Source of the DNA: Acanthopleura granulata
Lineage: Eukaryota; Mollusca; Polyplacophora; Chitonida; Chitonidae
Assembly: GCA_016165875.1 (NCBI GenBank)
Contig: JABBOT010000001.1
Coordinates: 16,506,876 to 16,570,875 of the forward strand
Direction of reading: 5' to 3'
DNA: 64,000 bases
Shown: piece by piece, positions 38,501 to 49,434 of the stretch
Numbering within the stretch: the stretch's first letter is position 1
How the letters are laid out: each line of letters opens with the position of its first letter
Program-made: the position numbers and the translations under genes
Notes under the pieces: model-generated
Database searches by the model: none
The model's input: only the letters and a program-made list of their open reading frames with translations
Told to the model about the DNA's origin: nothing

Positions 38501-41417
38501 GTCGTCAACAAACAAGCACTTGGCGCTGGACATAAAGTTCCATGAAAGTATATTTGCCAGCCAAGCACGTCCATTTGATTCTATCCATTTGTAGAAAGAA
38601 TCATTCACATACATTCTACACACTATGTTGTCAGTTTCGACAAGAAGACATCAGGCTTGTTACGTTAGGTGTATACATACTCTCCTCTGCGCGAAGGAAT
38701 GTTGATGTTTTTACCCTTCTAAATACACTACATATAATGACTTGGCTAAATAAACAAAAGCTGAATATAAATGATGTGGCATTTTTCCGCGCATCCAAAA
38801 CTTGTTGTTTATTTCATTCAAAAGGTAATTAAAATAAGGTAGTAGTGAAAGAGTCAGTTAATAGAGAACTGGTGTGCAAAGTGTTTTAATTAGAAAAACA
38901 AGACACTGTATGAGAATATGAACTGGCAGAGAGCTATTGGTAAAAAGAGAGTTATTGGTGAAATGTCTAGACAAGTTTATTTGATTGACGTTTTTCCAGT
39001 ATCGGAATTCAACTTCAAAGCCGTTTTACTATCAAGTTTATAATGTTGGTGTTCGTTTACTTCGTTGGGAGCTTACGCCGTATTGCATTCAAACGAGGGC
39101 CACTTAATTTATGGGTGAAGGAATATGCACAGGGCCCGGTGGAAACCCTTCGTTAGGTATCCGGCGCAAAGCCACAGCTGAAGTCCCGAAAGCTTGTATC
39201 GAACGTGCAACGGCATTTGTCAGGGGCCAAATGTCTGTACGATCGGGTGATTGGCAAGATATTCGGCTGACCCAAAGCGGGTCCAAAAAGCTAGTGCCAG
39301 GATACATTGTCCACGCAGTTTGTCTATGACGACCCCTTCCAGTGCCCTACTCCAGCTGTGGTGTCCCGAAGACCTGTGAGGTTCATCCTTACATATACAT
39401 GACCGCCAATGTTTAGGTAAATAATTTGTTCACTTGTTAACGCCACCATTGCGTTACCAAGATGTTGTTTGATACGACATAGCACTACAACACATCAAAT
39501 AAATAAATCACATCTGACGCATGGTTTTGTTAGTCAACCTGCATTTGTATTTAAATACTGACTCTGAAATTCTCGCGTGACACCCATCCCCTAACACCGC
39601 CCGCCGCTCCTCGGAAGTGAAAGATAAACACTTAACATCAAACCTTCTGGGCTTTGGTGAAGATATCTCCCCAGCGACAAAGCGTTTCCAAAAAAACTTA
39701 AATCTGACAAAGTGAATGTGGCGTATGTTGAACTGATGTCCATTATCTTTAATTCTCTAAGTGTAGCTCACAAACTAAAGGGCAACTTGTCATACATAAT
39801 TTCATGTTGATGATAACAACTGACAATGGGTTAAAAGGCCGTTCGCAATCGGTCTACATCTGGACTCTTTATTGAGTTGATCGCCGCCTCTTTACAACAT
39901 ACTTGAAGGAAAGCCTGTGACTGTGTTTGCCTGTAAGGCTGTTATGAAAAAGAAGCATTGATCACTTAATTACTCAATTGAAAGCCGAATTATTGCACTG
40001 ACTCATCTTTCGACGCTCCCCGGGAAACTCTTACGGTCAATAATCAATAGAACCTCGAGTTAGAGTGGGCCATGTCAGCCAACACAGTTTTTATATACAT
40101 CAGACTGCTTTTAGGAACTTCCGGTAGAGGATGCTTCAATAGACCGTGACTCTAGCTCGTCACCCACCCCTCAAAAATGGCGTCCTTTCAGATGGAAATC
40201 GTGGAGTGACTGCTTTCGCTGGTTCGATCGATACAAGCTTTGTCCGCCTCCGTTTTTTTCCGTAATGACTTAATTAAAGTACAGTTTTGCCACAGGCTCA
40301 CACCTGAGTGTAATGGTGCTGACTTGCCGACAGTTAGCATATGTTAACCGCCCTACTCCCGCTCAGACTCCGTGTCCACACTCATTAATACGTTATCCAG
40401 TCATAAGGGTGTGTTCGAAAGTGGCGTGTTCTTGGACAACTGCTGAGGCCAACGCGAAAATGCGATCGATTGAAGTTGTAAACAGCACATCAACAGCCAA
40501 AGTGACTTCGCCTCTGCTCAAAGCGACAAAAAAGACTTTGTTCGCGGAAAAAATCAATATATGAGAGAAGTTATTTATTAGAGGCGATCCCCTTACTACC
40601 AAGCAAGCGTATATTTTTGTCTTCAGGTTCCAACCTTCCCTGACTTGGCGATAAGCACAGGACTCTAACGCACGCTGCAGGGAATTTTGGTCACATCAAG
40701 GTCATCATAACAGGTTGATCATCTGCTCACTTCTGACCCATGAGCTATTATGGCATTTCTTCCTCCGCCTACAAGAAGGAACACGTCCCTTGGTGTGTTC
40801 AGATGTAAAACCCAACAGCGTGATTTGCCTCTGTGAAAACTGAAAAGCACGGATAATGAAATAAAGAGTAATATAATCTCATAACGTTTTAATCAATGGA
40901 ACATTGTACCATTCACGTTAATCAAATGACGGTAGCTAGAATGTAATAAATGTCAGAGCTGGTATTTGGTTTATGTGGCCCCAAACGGTGGGCATGCCCA
41001 TCTCTACGTGCAGACGTTTCGAGACTAGTTTTATCGATCTGGGCTGATTACCGCTACAATTTGCTAGTTGATTGATTGGCCGATTATCTGACTGATGGAT
41101 TGGTTGTTTACTTGGTCGGGAGGCTGATCGATAACTAAGCGAGTAACCAGGGCTAGCTAGGTCAGTAACAACTAACATCTTTCATTTGAACTTTTGCGAA
41201 TAGAACGTTCCCGGGACGCCGGCGCTAGACAACACAGGCTGATCAGGTCTTGGGTTACCCACCAATTCTGAAGTGGATAAAAATGGTCATCGACATGAAG
41301 CTATCTGGTGGCGGATATAAACAGTGCCCGTTCACAGAGAACATAGGCCGGCAAGACTGATTACACGCGTTCGAAACGTCTGACCGACAGTCCTTGACAG
41401 TTTCTCCTTCACTTGAC
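35588..41417. other. GPCR 3' flank and intergenic sequence
   Basis: A possible poly(A) signal at 36198, then AT-rich sequence. A doubtful SINE remnant (TTTATTTGATTGACGTTTTT near 38980 and CATCAAATAAATAAATC near 39495) is too weak to annotate separately. Confidence 0.5.
36198..36203 (+). promoter_or_regulatory. Possible polyadenylation signal AATAAA for the GPCR gene
   Basis: First clear AATAAA that I noticed after the candidate stop at 35587, about 610 bases downstream. The motif is common by chance in AT-rich DNA, so this is weak. Confidence 0.25.
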
Positions 41418-41495
41418 AAATCGGCAGCGCCAACCGATTGTTATTTGAACGCTTTAATAGGCGTTCGAATAACAATCGGTTCGCGCTGCCGATTT
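41418..41495. repeat. Near-perfect hairpin, 35-bp arms, 8-bp loop
   Basis: Left arm 41418-41452 and right arm 41461-41495 pair at 33 of 35 positions around TTTAATAG. The arms begin AAATCGGCAGCG. No homologous copy was seen elsewhere in the window. Confidence 0.9.
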
Positions 41496-42085
41496 GCCCA
41501 AAGCTCTACCAAAGCCTTACCAAGCTCTAAAAGACAAATATCCCCCACGTAACCACCATCGATTTTCAGCCTTGTTTTGGAAACAACCAAAACACCAACG
41601 TCAGAATCAAAGCTGATGGCTTGCGTGAGACAAGCAAAGCATCGCATGGCATGATCTGCATGGAGGTGTCGGCATAAGTACGACTGCACGAGCACACAGA
41701 CGACAGATAAGAAAAAGTATGCTCGGCAAAATCCTCATATGAATTTATCAATAAGCTTAAAACTGCCACATTTTTATCGTGGTGACAATATAAAGCAGTA
41801 AGGCACATACCTTCAGCAAATTAACCATACGATTCAGCTCGCCACATGTAGTAAAAATAAAACATTCCAAAACGTGATGGCAGAACAGACATACATTATA
41901 AAATCAGATTACTGTTTTGTTTTTTGCCTCACTTGGAAAATATGGGGTGCTAAGCCTTTGTCCAACAGATATTTGATATATGTACAAATTTCTTCAGTTT
42001 GATGATTTTCATCATATTTATGTTGTTGGAGGACATTGTTGGGTTATTTACCTTTTATACTGTTTTCGTGTGATACGGTTATTGA

Positions 42086-42290
42086 GCGGGTTGACAACGC
42101 AGCGTTGTGAGTAATTCTAGACCAGTGACGTCAGATAAATTACAATTCACATCACTGCTTATTTTTACCTAATTTTGTTCAGTAAATTGTGCTGAGGTGA
42201 GCACAAGCTGCTGCAGCTTGAGCACCTACACTAACAGTTTATATAAAACGTCACTGAGATAATTTGACTCGAAGCCGTATTTTACTGGTT
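42086..42290 (+). repeat. Dispersed repeat of about 205 bp, copy 1
   Basis: Aligns with 57604-57812: shared blocks AACAxCGCAGCG, GAGTAATTCTAGACCA/TAAGTAATTCTAGACCA, TGACGT, ACATCAC, TTTTTACCTA and CGAAGCCG. No tRNA head or tail is apparent. Confidence 0.65.
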
Positions 42291-42569
42291 TACTCGTCTC
42301 TGCATTGGTTTGATTGTTCTGGCCTGTTTTAATTCATTTGTGAGTACACATTATAAAAGTTTGCTAACGCTGTGTAAACAAAAATGCTAATCGCAAAAAT
42401 GTGTGTTAACAGTCACCTATAGCATAGCAATGTATAATGTTATATAGCAATGCAAAATATTGTATGGCTCTTTAACAGCCTCCTTGCATATGACCCTTTT
42501 TTATTGCACTTTAAACATTACATTGTCCTAGGATTGGATCACAACGACATGGGCGATAAACCATTAAAT

Positions 42570-42696
42570 GTTCACCTTCTGATCTAGTCAACTCTGGATA
42601 CACTGTGTTCACTTTTGATCTAGTCAACTCTGGATACACTGTGTTCACTTTTGATCTAGTCAACTCTGGATACACTGTGTTCACTTTTGATCTAGA
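42570..42696. repeat. 36-bp tandem repeat, three near-identical units
   Basis: GATCTAGTCAACTCTGGATA plus CACTGTGTTCACTTTT repeated at 42581, 42617 and 42653, with a partial unit at each side. The units look identical, so the expansion is recent. Confidence 0.95.
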
Positions 42697-43980
42697 ACCC
42701 AGAACACACTTCATGCATTTGGAAGTTAACAGCTCTGCGTCCTGGATAACGTCTATTGCGTAGTGTTGCTTTTTGGCGGAATCGAATAAGTTCCGACATT
42801 ACCTTACGGCCAAATGTTGTGACGAGTAAATGAGGAAACGTGCAATGGTGACATGGAATCAAAGTACAGGTAATGAATCGTGGGCTGTAGCACCTTCTGC
42901 ATGAATGCCATGACTTTAGAATGTAGATTTTTTTAAGGCGAAGAAGCGATAGGAGACAACAAAGAGCCGTGGTACAAGCGGGTATGGACCGGTGAGGAGA
43001 TAAGCGCCGAACCGACATAGTCTTTCAATTAGAGGCCTCCTTGGCGTTGTAAAGTATACGTAAACGCCATGTATATACTTGGCTAAGTTGAGGGAGAACT
43101 TAGATTCAGTTAGTCACAACCCTTTGTGCTGATAGCTGTTTATGCGACTGTAAATGTTGATGAGTATGACGTTTTTGTGGCCTGAAATTTCAATTTTTTG
43201 CTCAGAGTAAGTATATATGGTAATAGTATTATATGGTCAGTGAGATGTTTGTTTCATGAGCTAACAGCGGACGTAATTGCCGTTTAATCGCCGGTGACCT
43301 GTTATTTTAACAATGCAATTGACAGCTTAAAATAAGGTAAAGACGTTGTGTTTGCTGCTACATAAAACAGGTTGTTTGAACGGCAAAAATCCTGTCGAAA
43401 AAAAACCTCTATCGTTTGCTTCATTTCTCCGCAGCGGAGCCCGTCGAGTGGTAAATTGAATGGTTCCATAACTTTGAAGGGTGTAATATTTCACAGACAG
43501 CTTTCTCTTAATATACATTTGTAATATTGTTGCTCTCTCCCATTTATCAGTTTTGAACAACACTGTGACGTAACGCGTATGATTTTGTTTATCCCACGTT
43601 GTGCAGCCAATCAAATGTTTTCAAAAGTGTTATGTACCCGGGGTGATATGAAAAGTCTGACACGGGCTGGCATGAATGAAAACGACGTCAGTTGTGTGAT
43701 CATCAGAGATACAGTGACGTGAGCAGAATCTTTATTTTAACTCTTACATGAATCCATTTAAGTCCATACAAGCCATTATGAGGGTGGGACAAAAAGAAAA
43801 GATGTTGCAAACAATGATGTGTAAATTCAATAATCCAATCAGAACTTTCTTAGGTCGGTTAAATTACACAGGAAACACCGATTTTCGCCTCACATAAAAC
43901 TGATCGCCGTCTTAAAGATGATTGAATTTTGCATAAAACAGCAGGATGATATCACACAAATGAATTCCGTTTTCTTTCAG

Positions 43981-44054
43981 GTTAATGGTTCTGTACTCGG
44001 GCAATCCGCTGAACGTTGTCAGGCAGTTTAAGGTCTATAGGACCATCAAACATG
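43981..44054 (+). other. Isolated exon-like stretch
   Basis: Acceptor CCGTTTTCTTTCAG and donor CATG|GTATGT bracket 74 bases open in one frame (LMVLYSGNPLNVV then RQFKVYRTIKH). Neighbouring exons and a family match are missing, so it may be chance. Confidence 0.2.
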
Positions 44055-44231
44055 GTATGTTACATGTGACGGTATTGACATCATATCTGGTTAACACAAT
44101 ACTTGTTATAATCTGAGTAAGTTTCATTACATAAGCCTGCAATGTCCACTCCACAAAGAAAATGTAGGTAGACATGCTTTATGACATAGCCAAACGGGCT
44201 TTAAATTGAGAATTATAAAGGAAGCTTTTTA

Positions 44232-44458
44232 ATTTATTTATTTATTTGATAGGTGTTTTACACCGCACTCAAGAATATTTCACTCATACGACGCGGGCTA
44301 GCATTATGGTGGGAGGAAACCGCTCACATCCAGGGGGAAACCCACGACCATCTGCAGGTTGCTGGCAGACTTCCCCACATACGGTCGCAGAGGCAGCCAT
44401 CATGCGCTGGACTTGAACTCACAACGACCGCATTGTTGTGAGGCTTCCGAAGCTTTTT
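44232..44458 (-). mobile_element. SINE, slightly 5'-truncated, with 11-base target duplication
   Basis: Tail through B box in minus orientation; the A-box end is missing. Perfect direct repeat GAAGCTTTTTA at 44221-44231 and 44459-44469. Confidence 0.92.
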
Positions 44459-47165
44459 AGATAGCAAACGAAAACCTGACTTTAACACAATGTGCTGTGA
44501 TTAAACCAGTGTATTTGTTTAATGCTAAGCTAATTCGACACAATCTTCTCTAGTGGTCTCCCGAAACTGCAATGGACGGGAATGCTTGCTGAGATCCCCT
44601 TTCCGTTTATTATGGGTGGCAATCAGAGTTAACGAAAGCCCATTTTGTTCTCAGCACAGTCGGAAGGAAGTGAGGTCACAACCATAGACAGGTACTTGTA
44701 CACTAAGAGGTTTGCTCACTAGAGATTCAATAAGAAGTCTGTATTCGGACATGGTGTTCTGAGTGCTCTGGCTACTCGTTAAACAAGACCATATAGAGGA
44801 AGATAGATTGGCCGCAGAGAAATCAAAGACCCTATATCGACACTTTGCAATGGCAATTGCCTTTGGAATGGAGGGCGGTTTAGATTAATTCTCTCAGATA
44901 AAGTAGCTATTAGTCAAGCCACTGTCGGTCTCTTTGTGTGGGATGTGTCCATGCTAATGCTCGATTTGCCGCCCAGTGGAAAAGTCCGGACTGGGTCAGA
45001 TTGGATAAGCATGGTCACAGTAACCGACAATTTCCCCAATGCAGATTGTTTGCCCGTGGCCAAAAATCCGACTCCGTCAAAATATGAATCAATCGCAGCA
45101 AGGAGATTTGCAGGCAGAAAAACGAATGAAGGTCAAAGTGAGAGCGTGCGTCGGTCGGCGAGGAGGGCACTGCCCACCTACAGGACGGGGGTTATCTACT
45201 TCCTTGTGAGCAGTTGAGTCGGCTGTAATCGGATTTGTCAGAATGATCATTTGGAATTGATTGCGGCACACAAACCCGTGTTGGTGGGCCACTGACCCTC
45301 GCCATTGGTATCCGGGGCAAGTGGAGAGAACAAACGGATTTGGAGGATCAGGGGATTCTACATTACGCCGCGTTAATCGGACTCTCGCCAAGTTCCTAAT
45401 TAAGTTGGTTTTAATTGTGTGTTCAGTTGCTATCCAAGCTGTTATACCGTACCGGACAGTTTACACTGGATTGCCCATAAGAATTGTACACCTTATCTGC
45501 TCTGCTCTGTAGGTCGCTGTAATATGCTGTATGAACATAACGTTTTTTCTTAATTAACGTAACTTCCTGGAGTTCATTTAGTCTAAGGGCAGAATACAAA
45601 GTGCTCATTCAGAAACCCAGAGGTGTGGTTTGTGAGGAACTGTGATTTTAGACGAAGTGCCTGAGTGTAAAACGAGGAACGACATTCTATATAGGCAAAG
45701 ATTGGAGTATTGTCTTGCAAATAAAAAAAGGAGTCATACCTATTAACAAAAATGCAGTGCGTCTACACAAAACGATAATTGAATTTTACTGATGGTTTTC
45801 AGTATTACTGAAAAATAAAATTTAGACATTTGAACAGTCTACCATTTAAAACGGCACAGGTTATTCCCGCCGCCATAGCTTCCGTTTGGCTGACGGTGAC
45901 ATTTTCTGTATTATTACTAACATGACAGTGACAGATATGTCGAAGTTTACATCACAGCCTAGCCTAAGATATAATCACGGAGTCTGGGTAATGGAACGAT
46001 GTGTTCCGGCGATATCATTCTTGACAGGAAAGCAGTATCCCCTATCAGCCATCAGTTATTATCAACGGAGCTATTCTTACAAGGACGGGCCTTCTCATCC
46101 TGCTTTTCCATGACTTTTGCTAAATTAGTTTTGCATCGTAAAGAACAATACTTCCGTGTAGGATTGCCTTGTACGGCCATCTTCGCCAATAGCTAAAGTT
46201 CAAATTGGATTATGGTTCAGTAGCCTGTAACATGTGACACGCGACACTTTGCGGTAATGAAAAGACTTTTCAAGTAGTATCATGGGGACAAATTGTGTAC
46301 AGTTATCATGATAAGTACATTTAAACAATATGCCGTGTGTTATGGATTCATGTACACGAAACAACCATTATCACAAATTATCCACGCCATATTACCATGT
46401 ACCAAATCGTTAGATTCCTTAACTAATGTATAAACCATATCACCATCTAAGGTTTAAGTGAAAAGTGTTTATTTAAATATTAAACAAATATACTAATCCA
46501 AGAAATGATAAGTGTGATAACAATATTTTATTGAAAATATATGCAATAAATCCAACGTTTTCCAAATCAGTTTTATAAGAAATGGATTTCTGCAACGTGT
46601 TTTATTTTTATTTCATAATGAGATGTTTACATATAGTCCTTCCATCAATTCATATTAAGCGTTGGCCTATTGTGTCACGGTGAGAATACATTTAGATATA
46701 CAGACAAAGGCCTGTTATGAATGCATACAATCAAATGACATTTCTAAGCTTGTAGTCCCGTCACCAGACACGGTCGACAATTGTGGAACCCCGACGTTAG
46801 TGATCGGTACAGATGGTAACAGCTTCGTCAATTGTTGAATATAGATGCACACATTCTGAAGACATTCCGACATTATGCTGGTGTGATTTACGTGGCGCAA
46901 CGTCTTGTCTTTAATACAACACACTATATATCGTCGCTACTTTGTCGCTATGGCCAACAAGCATACTTCACGAAAGGCTGCCCTGAAATCGCAATTGAAT
47001 TAAATGCACGAGCCTTCCCTCATAAAGCCAAGCTGTTTTGTATTCCGTACGTATTACTGTCATGTAACACAGAGAGCGTGCGAGTAAAGCTAAACAAAGA
47101 AATTCGTTATAAAGGACCGTCGCTGTTAGGCTAACAGCAGGATTACTTGCCCATTTCCGCATTTC

Positions 47166-47600
47166 TAAAATAACTAGGCCTGTCCGGATATCCAGAATAT
47201 AGCCCTATCAAGATGTTTACTGTAACTAGGCATGTACGCATGTCCAAGATAGCCATGCCTATGTATATAGGATAACTAGACCTATCCGTATGTGTATAAG
47301 ATAACTAGGGCTATCATCAGGTCTAAGATAACTAGGCCTATTCGGATGTCCAAAATAACTAGGTCTGTTGGCATGTCTAGGAAAACTGGCTCTATCCGGA
47401 TGACTACAATAACCAGGTCTGTTACAACGTGTATAATAACTGGGCCCATTCGGATGTCTATAATAACCAGGTCTATTCGGATGACTAGAACAACTAGGCC
47501 CGTTCGGATGTCTAGAATGAGTAGGTCTATTGGAATTTCTACATGAACTGGGCCAGTTAGGATGTGTAGAATAATCAGGTCTGTCCGGATATCTGGAAAT
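47166..47600. repeat. 30-bp minisatellite, about 14 units
   Basis: Unit close to ATAACTAGGCCTATTCGGAT followed by GTCTAGA and short filler, with many point changes. The 30-bp period keeps one frame open for 84 codons (10-residue repeat with ITR and RMS motifs), which is an artefact. Confidence 0.9.
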
Positions 47601-48011
47601 TCTCTGAAAGATATCAGACTGCCAGAAGCTGTGCAGTCATTCAGGCCAGCATGATATCAGAATTAATGCCACTGCGTTTAGCACTGACAGCAAATGAAGG
47701 CGTCCAGTTAGAAATACATAAGACACTGAGCTGAGGTATAAGTCAAGAGAAATAACATTGAACGTTTTTAGATCGATTTGCTTTAGAATTTATTGAACTG
47801 TAAAGTCATGTTAAAACATGGTGGGACACAGTGGATATCAATGACTTCACATCCGTATTTTTATCTGGAAATAGCTCGTTTCGAGAAAACAAACGGTAGG
47901 TGACGCTCGGGTGGATTTTGCACAGAGTTTCATCAATAGAATGTGCTAAAATATGGTCAGAAAAGGCCACATTAGAATCTAATAACTGAAAGGAGTTTTA
48001 CTGGCTTTTAC

Positions 48012-48170
48012 GGGTAAACCCTCAACCATCCACAGGTTGCTGGCAGACCTTCCCACGTTCGGCCGGAGAGGAAGCCGGCACGAGCTGGACGTGAACTCAC
48101 AGCGACCACAGTGGTGGCAGGCTTCTGGGTCATTACGCTGCTCTCCCACGCTAACCATCTAATCCACTGG
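48012..48170 (-). mobile_element. SINE 5' portion
   Basis: Head, B box (GTGAACTCACAGCG in this orientation) and first body blocks present; core and tail lost. Confidence 0.85.
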
Positions 48171-48639
48171 TAAATTTAAAGAACGTCTAAAGCCCAGGTA
48201 AGTTTAGGCACCTAAGCATTTATCACAGTTAACGGGTTTGAAAAAAATAGATCCTCATGATATCACATGAAGGATGCTTTACCAGAATAAAATAATTCTT
48301 TAATTTAATCAAAATTGAATTAAATATAACCTTAACGATTATGTACAATTTGACTTCTACTGCCAGTGTAGTTTTTGGTCTGCAGCATCAGTTACCATAT
48401 AAACCATAATAACTCATGGCCGTTTTGCTTATAATGTTCTTAAATCTGCCATTTCAATGAATATAACATAGTTTCGCTGAGTACAAAAATATTTTCAAGT
48501 TATTTGTGGATTTTAGATACATTTTCTCTTTACCGGATTGTACCGTAACCATAATTTGGACGAAACTTACTAGCATTGTGTACTGAACGTTTCACTGATT
48601 TGTCATTTTCTGCTAGAGATAACCATGCATTAACTTTAT

Positions 48640-48823
48640 ACAAGTACAGCTCATGTTGGCTTCCTCCCCAGCCTAGGTCCTATGTGGGAAGGTCTCCCAG
48701 CAACCTGCAGATGGATAGACGCTCTGCCCGGTTGCCTCCCTTCAGAATTCTAGTAGCCGTCGTATAAGTTAAATATTCTTGAGTACGGCATGAAACACCA
48801 ATGAAATAAATAAATAAATTTTA
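48640..48823 (+). mobile_element. SINE, 5'-truncated
   Basis: Starts at CAGCTCATGTTGGCTTCC and runs through GTCGTATAAGTTAAATATTC to AAATAAATAAAT. The A and B boxes are missing. Confidence 0.9.
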
Positions 48824-49338
48824 TATTCTGTACTTGTAGGTGAGGCTATTAAGACATGGAAAGCCCCTTGTTATTCGTCCCCTTTCGGACGCTAATAGAA
48901 GGGGGACAACTCCAGCTAGTATTCTCATCTCAGGAAGCGGTGAATTTCGGTATCAAGCATCCTTTCCGGAGGACGTTAAAACCCATGGATTAATATTGGG
49001 ATGTATTACATCCCAGAACTAATTGGTATAAAAATTAGTGAAAAATTCCAGAATAAAAGAAAAACATATCTGTGTGACAAGGGCTTTTAATGCTAAAACA
49101 AATTAGATGAATGATGGATTTTCAATGGCCTAGACGTTTATATATTAAGCGTTTAGCTTATTGTGTCTAAGTTAGTGTGTCTGGAATGTGATAATATGGC
49201 GTCTAGTCGGTAATGATGACAAGCACAACCAGTTTTGTGTTAGGCTTAAGCAGTCTTGCTCTCCTGTGCTGGGTCAAAAACAGCCGGCTCTCCAAGCCCT
49301 CGCAGGCGGTGGTTGGCAGCGTGGTTGCCCCTCCTCGC

Positions 49339-49434
49339 CTACATCGCTCCGTCACCTCCAGTCAGAATGGTCACAAAGCCTTTATAATCCACTTTACCAT
49401 CCTTCACTGGAATCTGTTCCCAAGTCTTCTGTAT
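49339..49434 (-). CDS. Myosin regulatory light chain last exon (EF-hand 4, stop)
   Basis: Acceptor AATGTTTCAG at 49435-49436; 31 codons and a TAG stop at 49339-49341. Starts IQKTWEQIPVKDGKVDY and ends VTILTGGDGAM. The pattern of a degenerate EF-hand followed by F-x-x-(I/L)-(L)-x-G-G is typical of the light chain C-terminus. The preceding intron is 2.64 kb and holds the minisatellite and foldback element described below. I did not find a clear AATAAA on this strand within the next few hundred bases. Confidence 0.9.
   Translation of the reverse strand: MQKTWEQIPVKDGKVDYKGFVTILTGGDGAM

Larger units (their letters stand above)
42697..47165. other. Intergenic sequence with one SINE
   Basis: Apart from the SINE at 44.2 kb and an isolated exon-like stretch at 43981-44054 (see findings), nothing coding was recognised. 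Confidence 0.5.

Noticed and set aside
38974..39511. Possible split SINE
   Set aside because: Only two short tail-like phrases 500 bases apart, with no body blocks between them that could be aligned with confidence.
42570..42696. CRISPR array
   Set aside because: Units are contiguous 36-bp tandem repeats without unique spacers, in an animal genome.
47292..47546. 84-codon frame with 10-residue repeats
   Set aside because: By-product of the 30-bp minisatellite.
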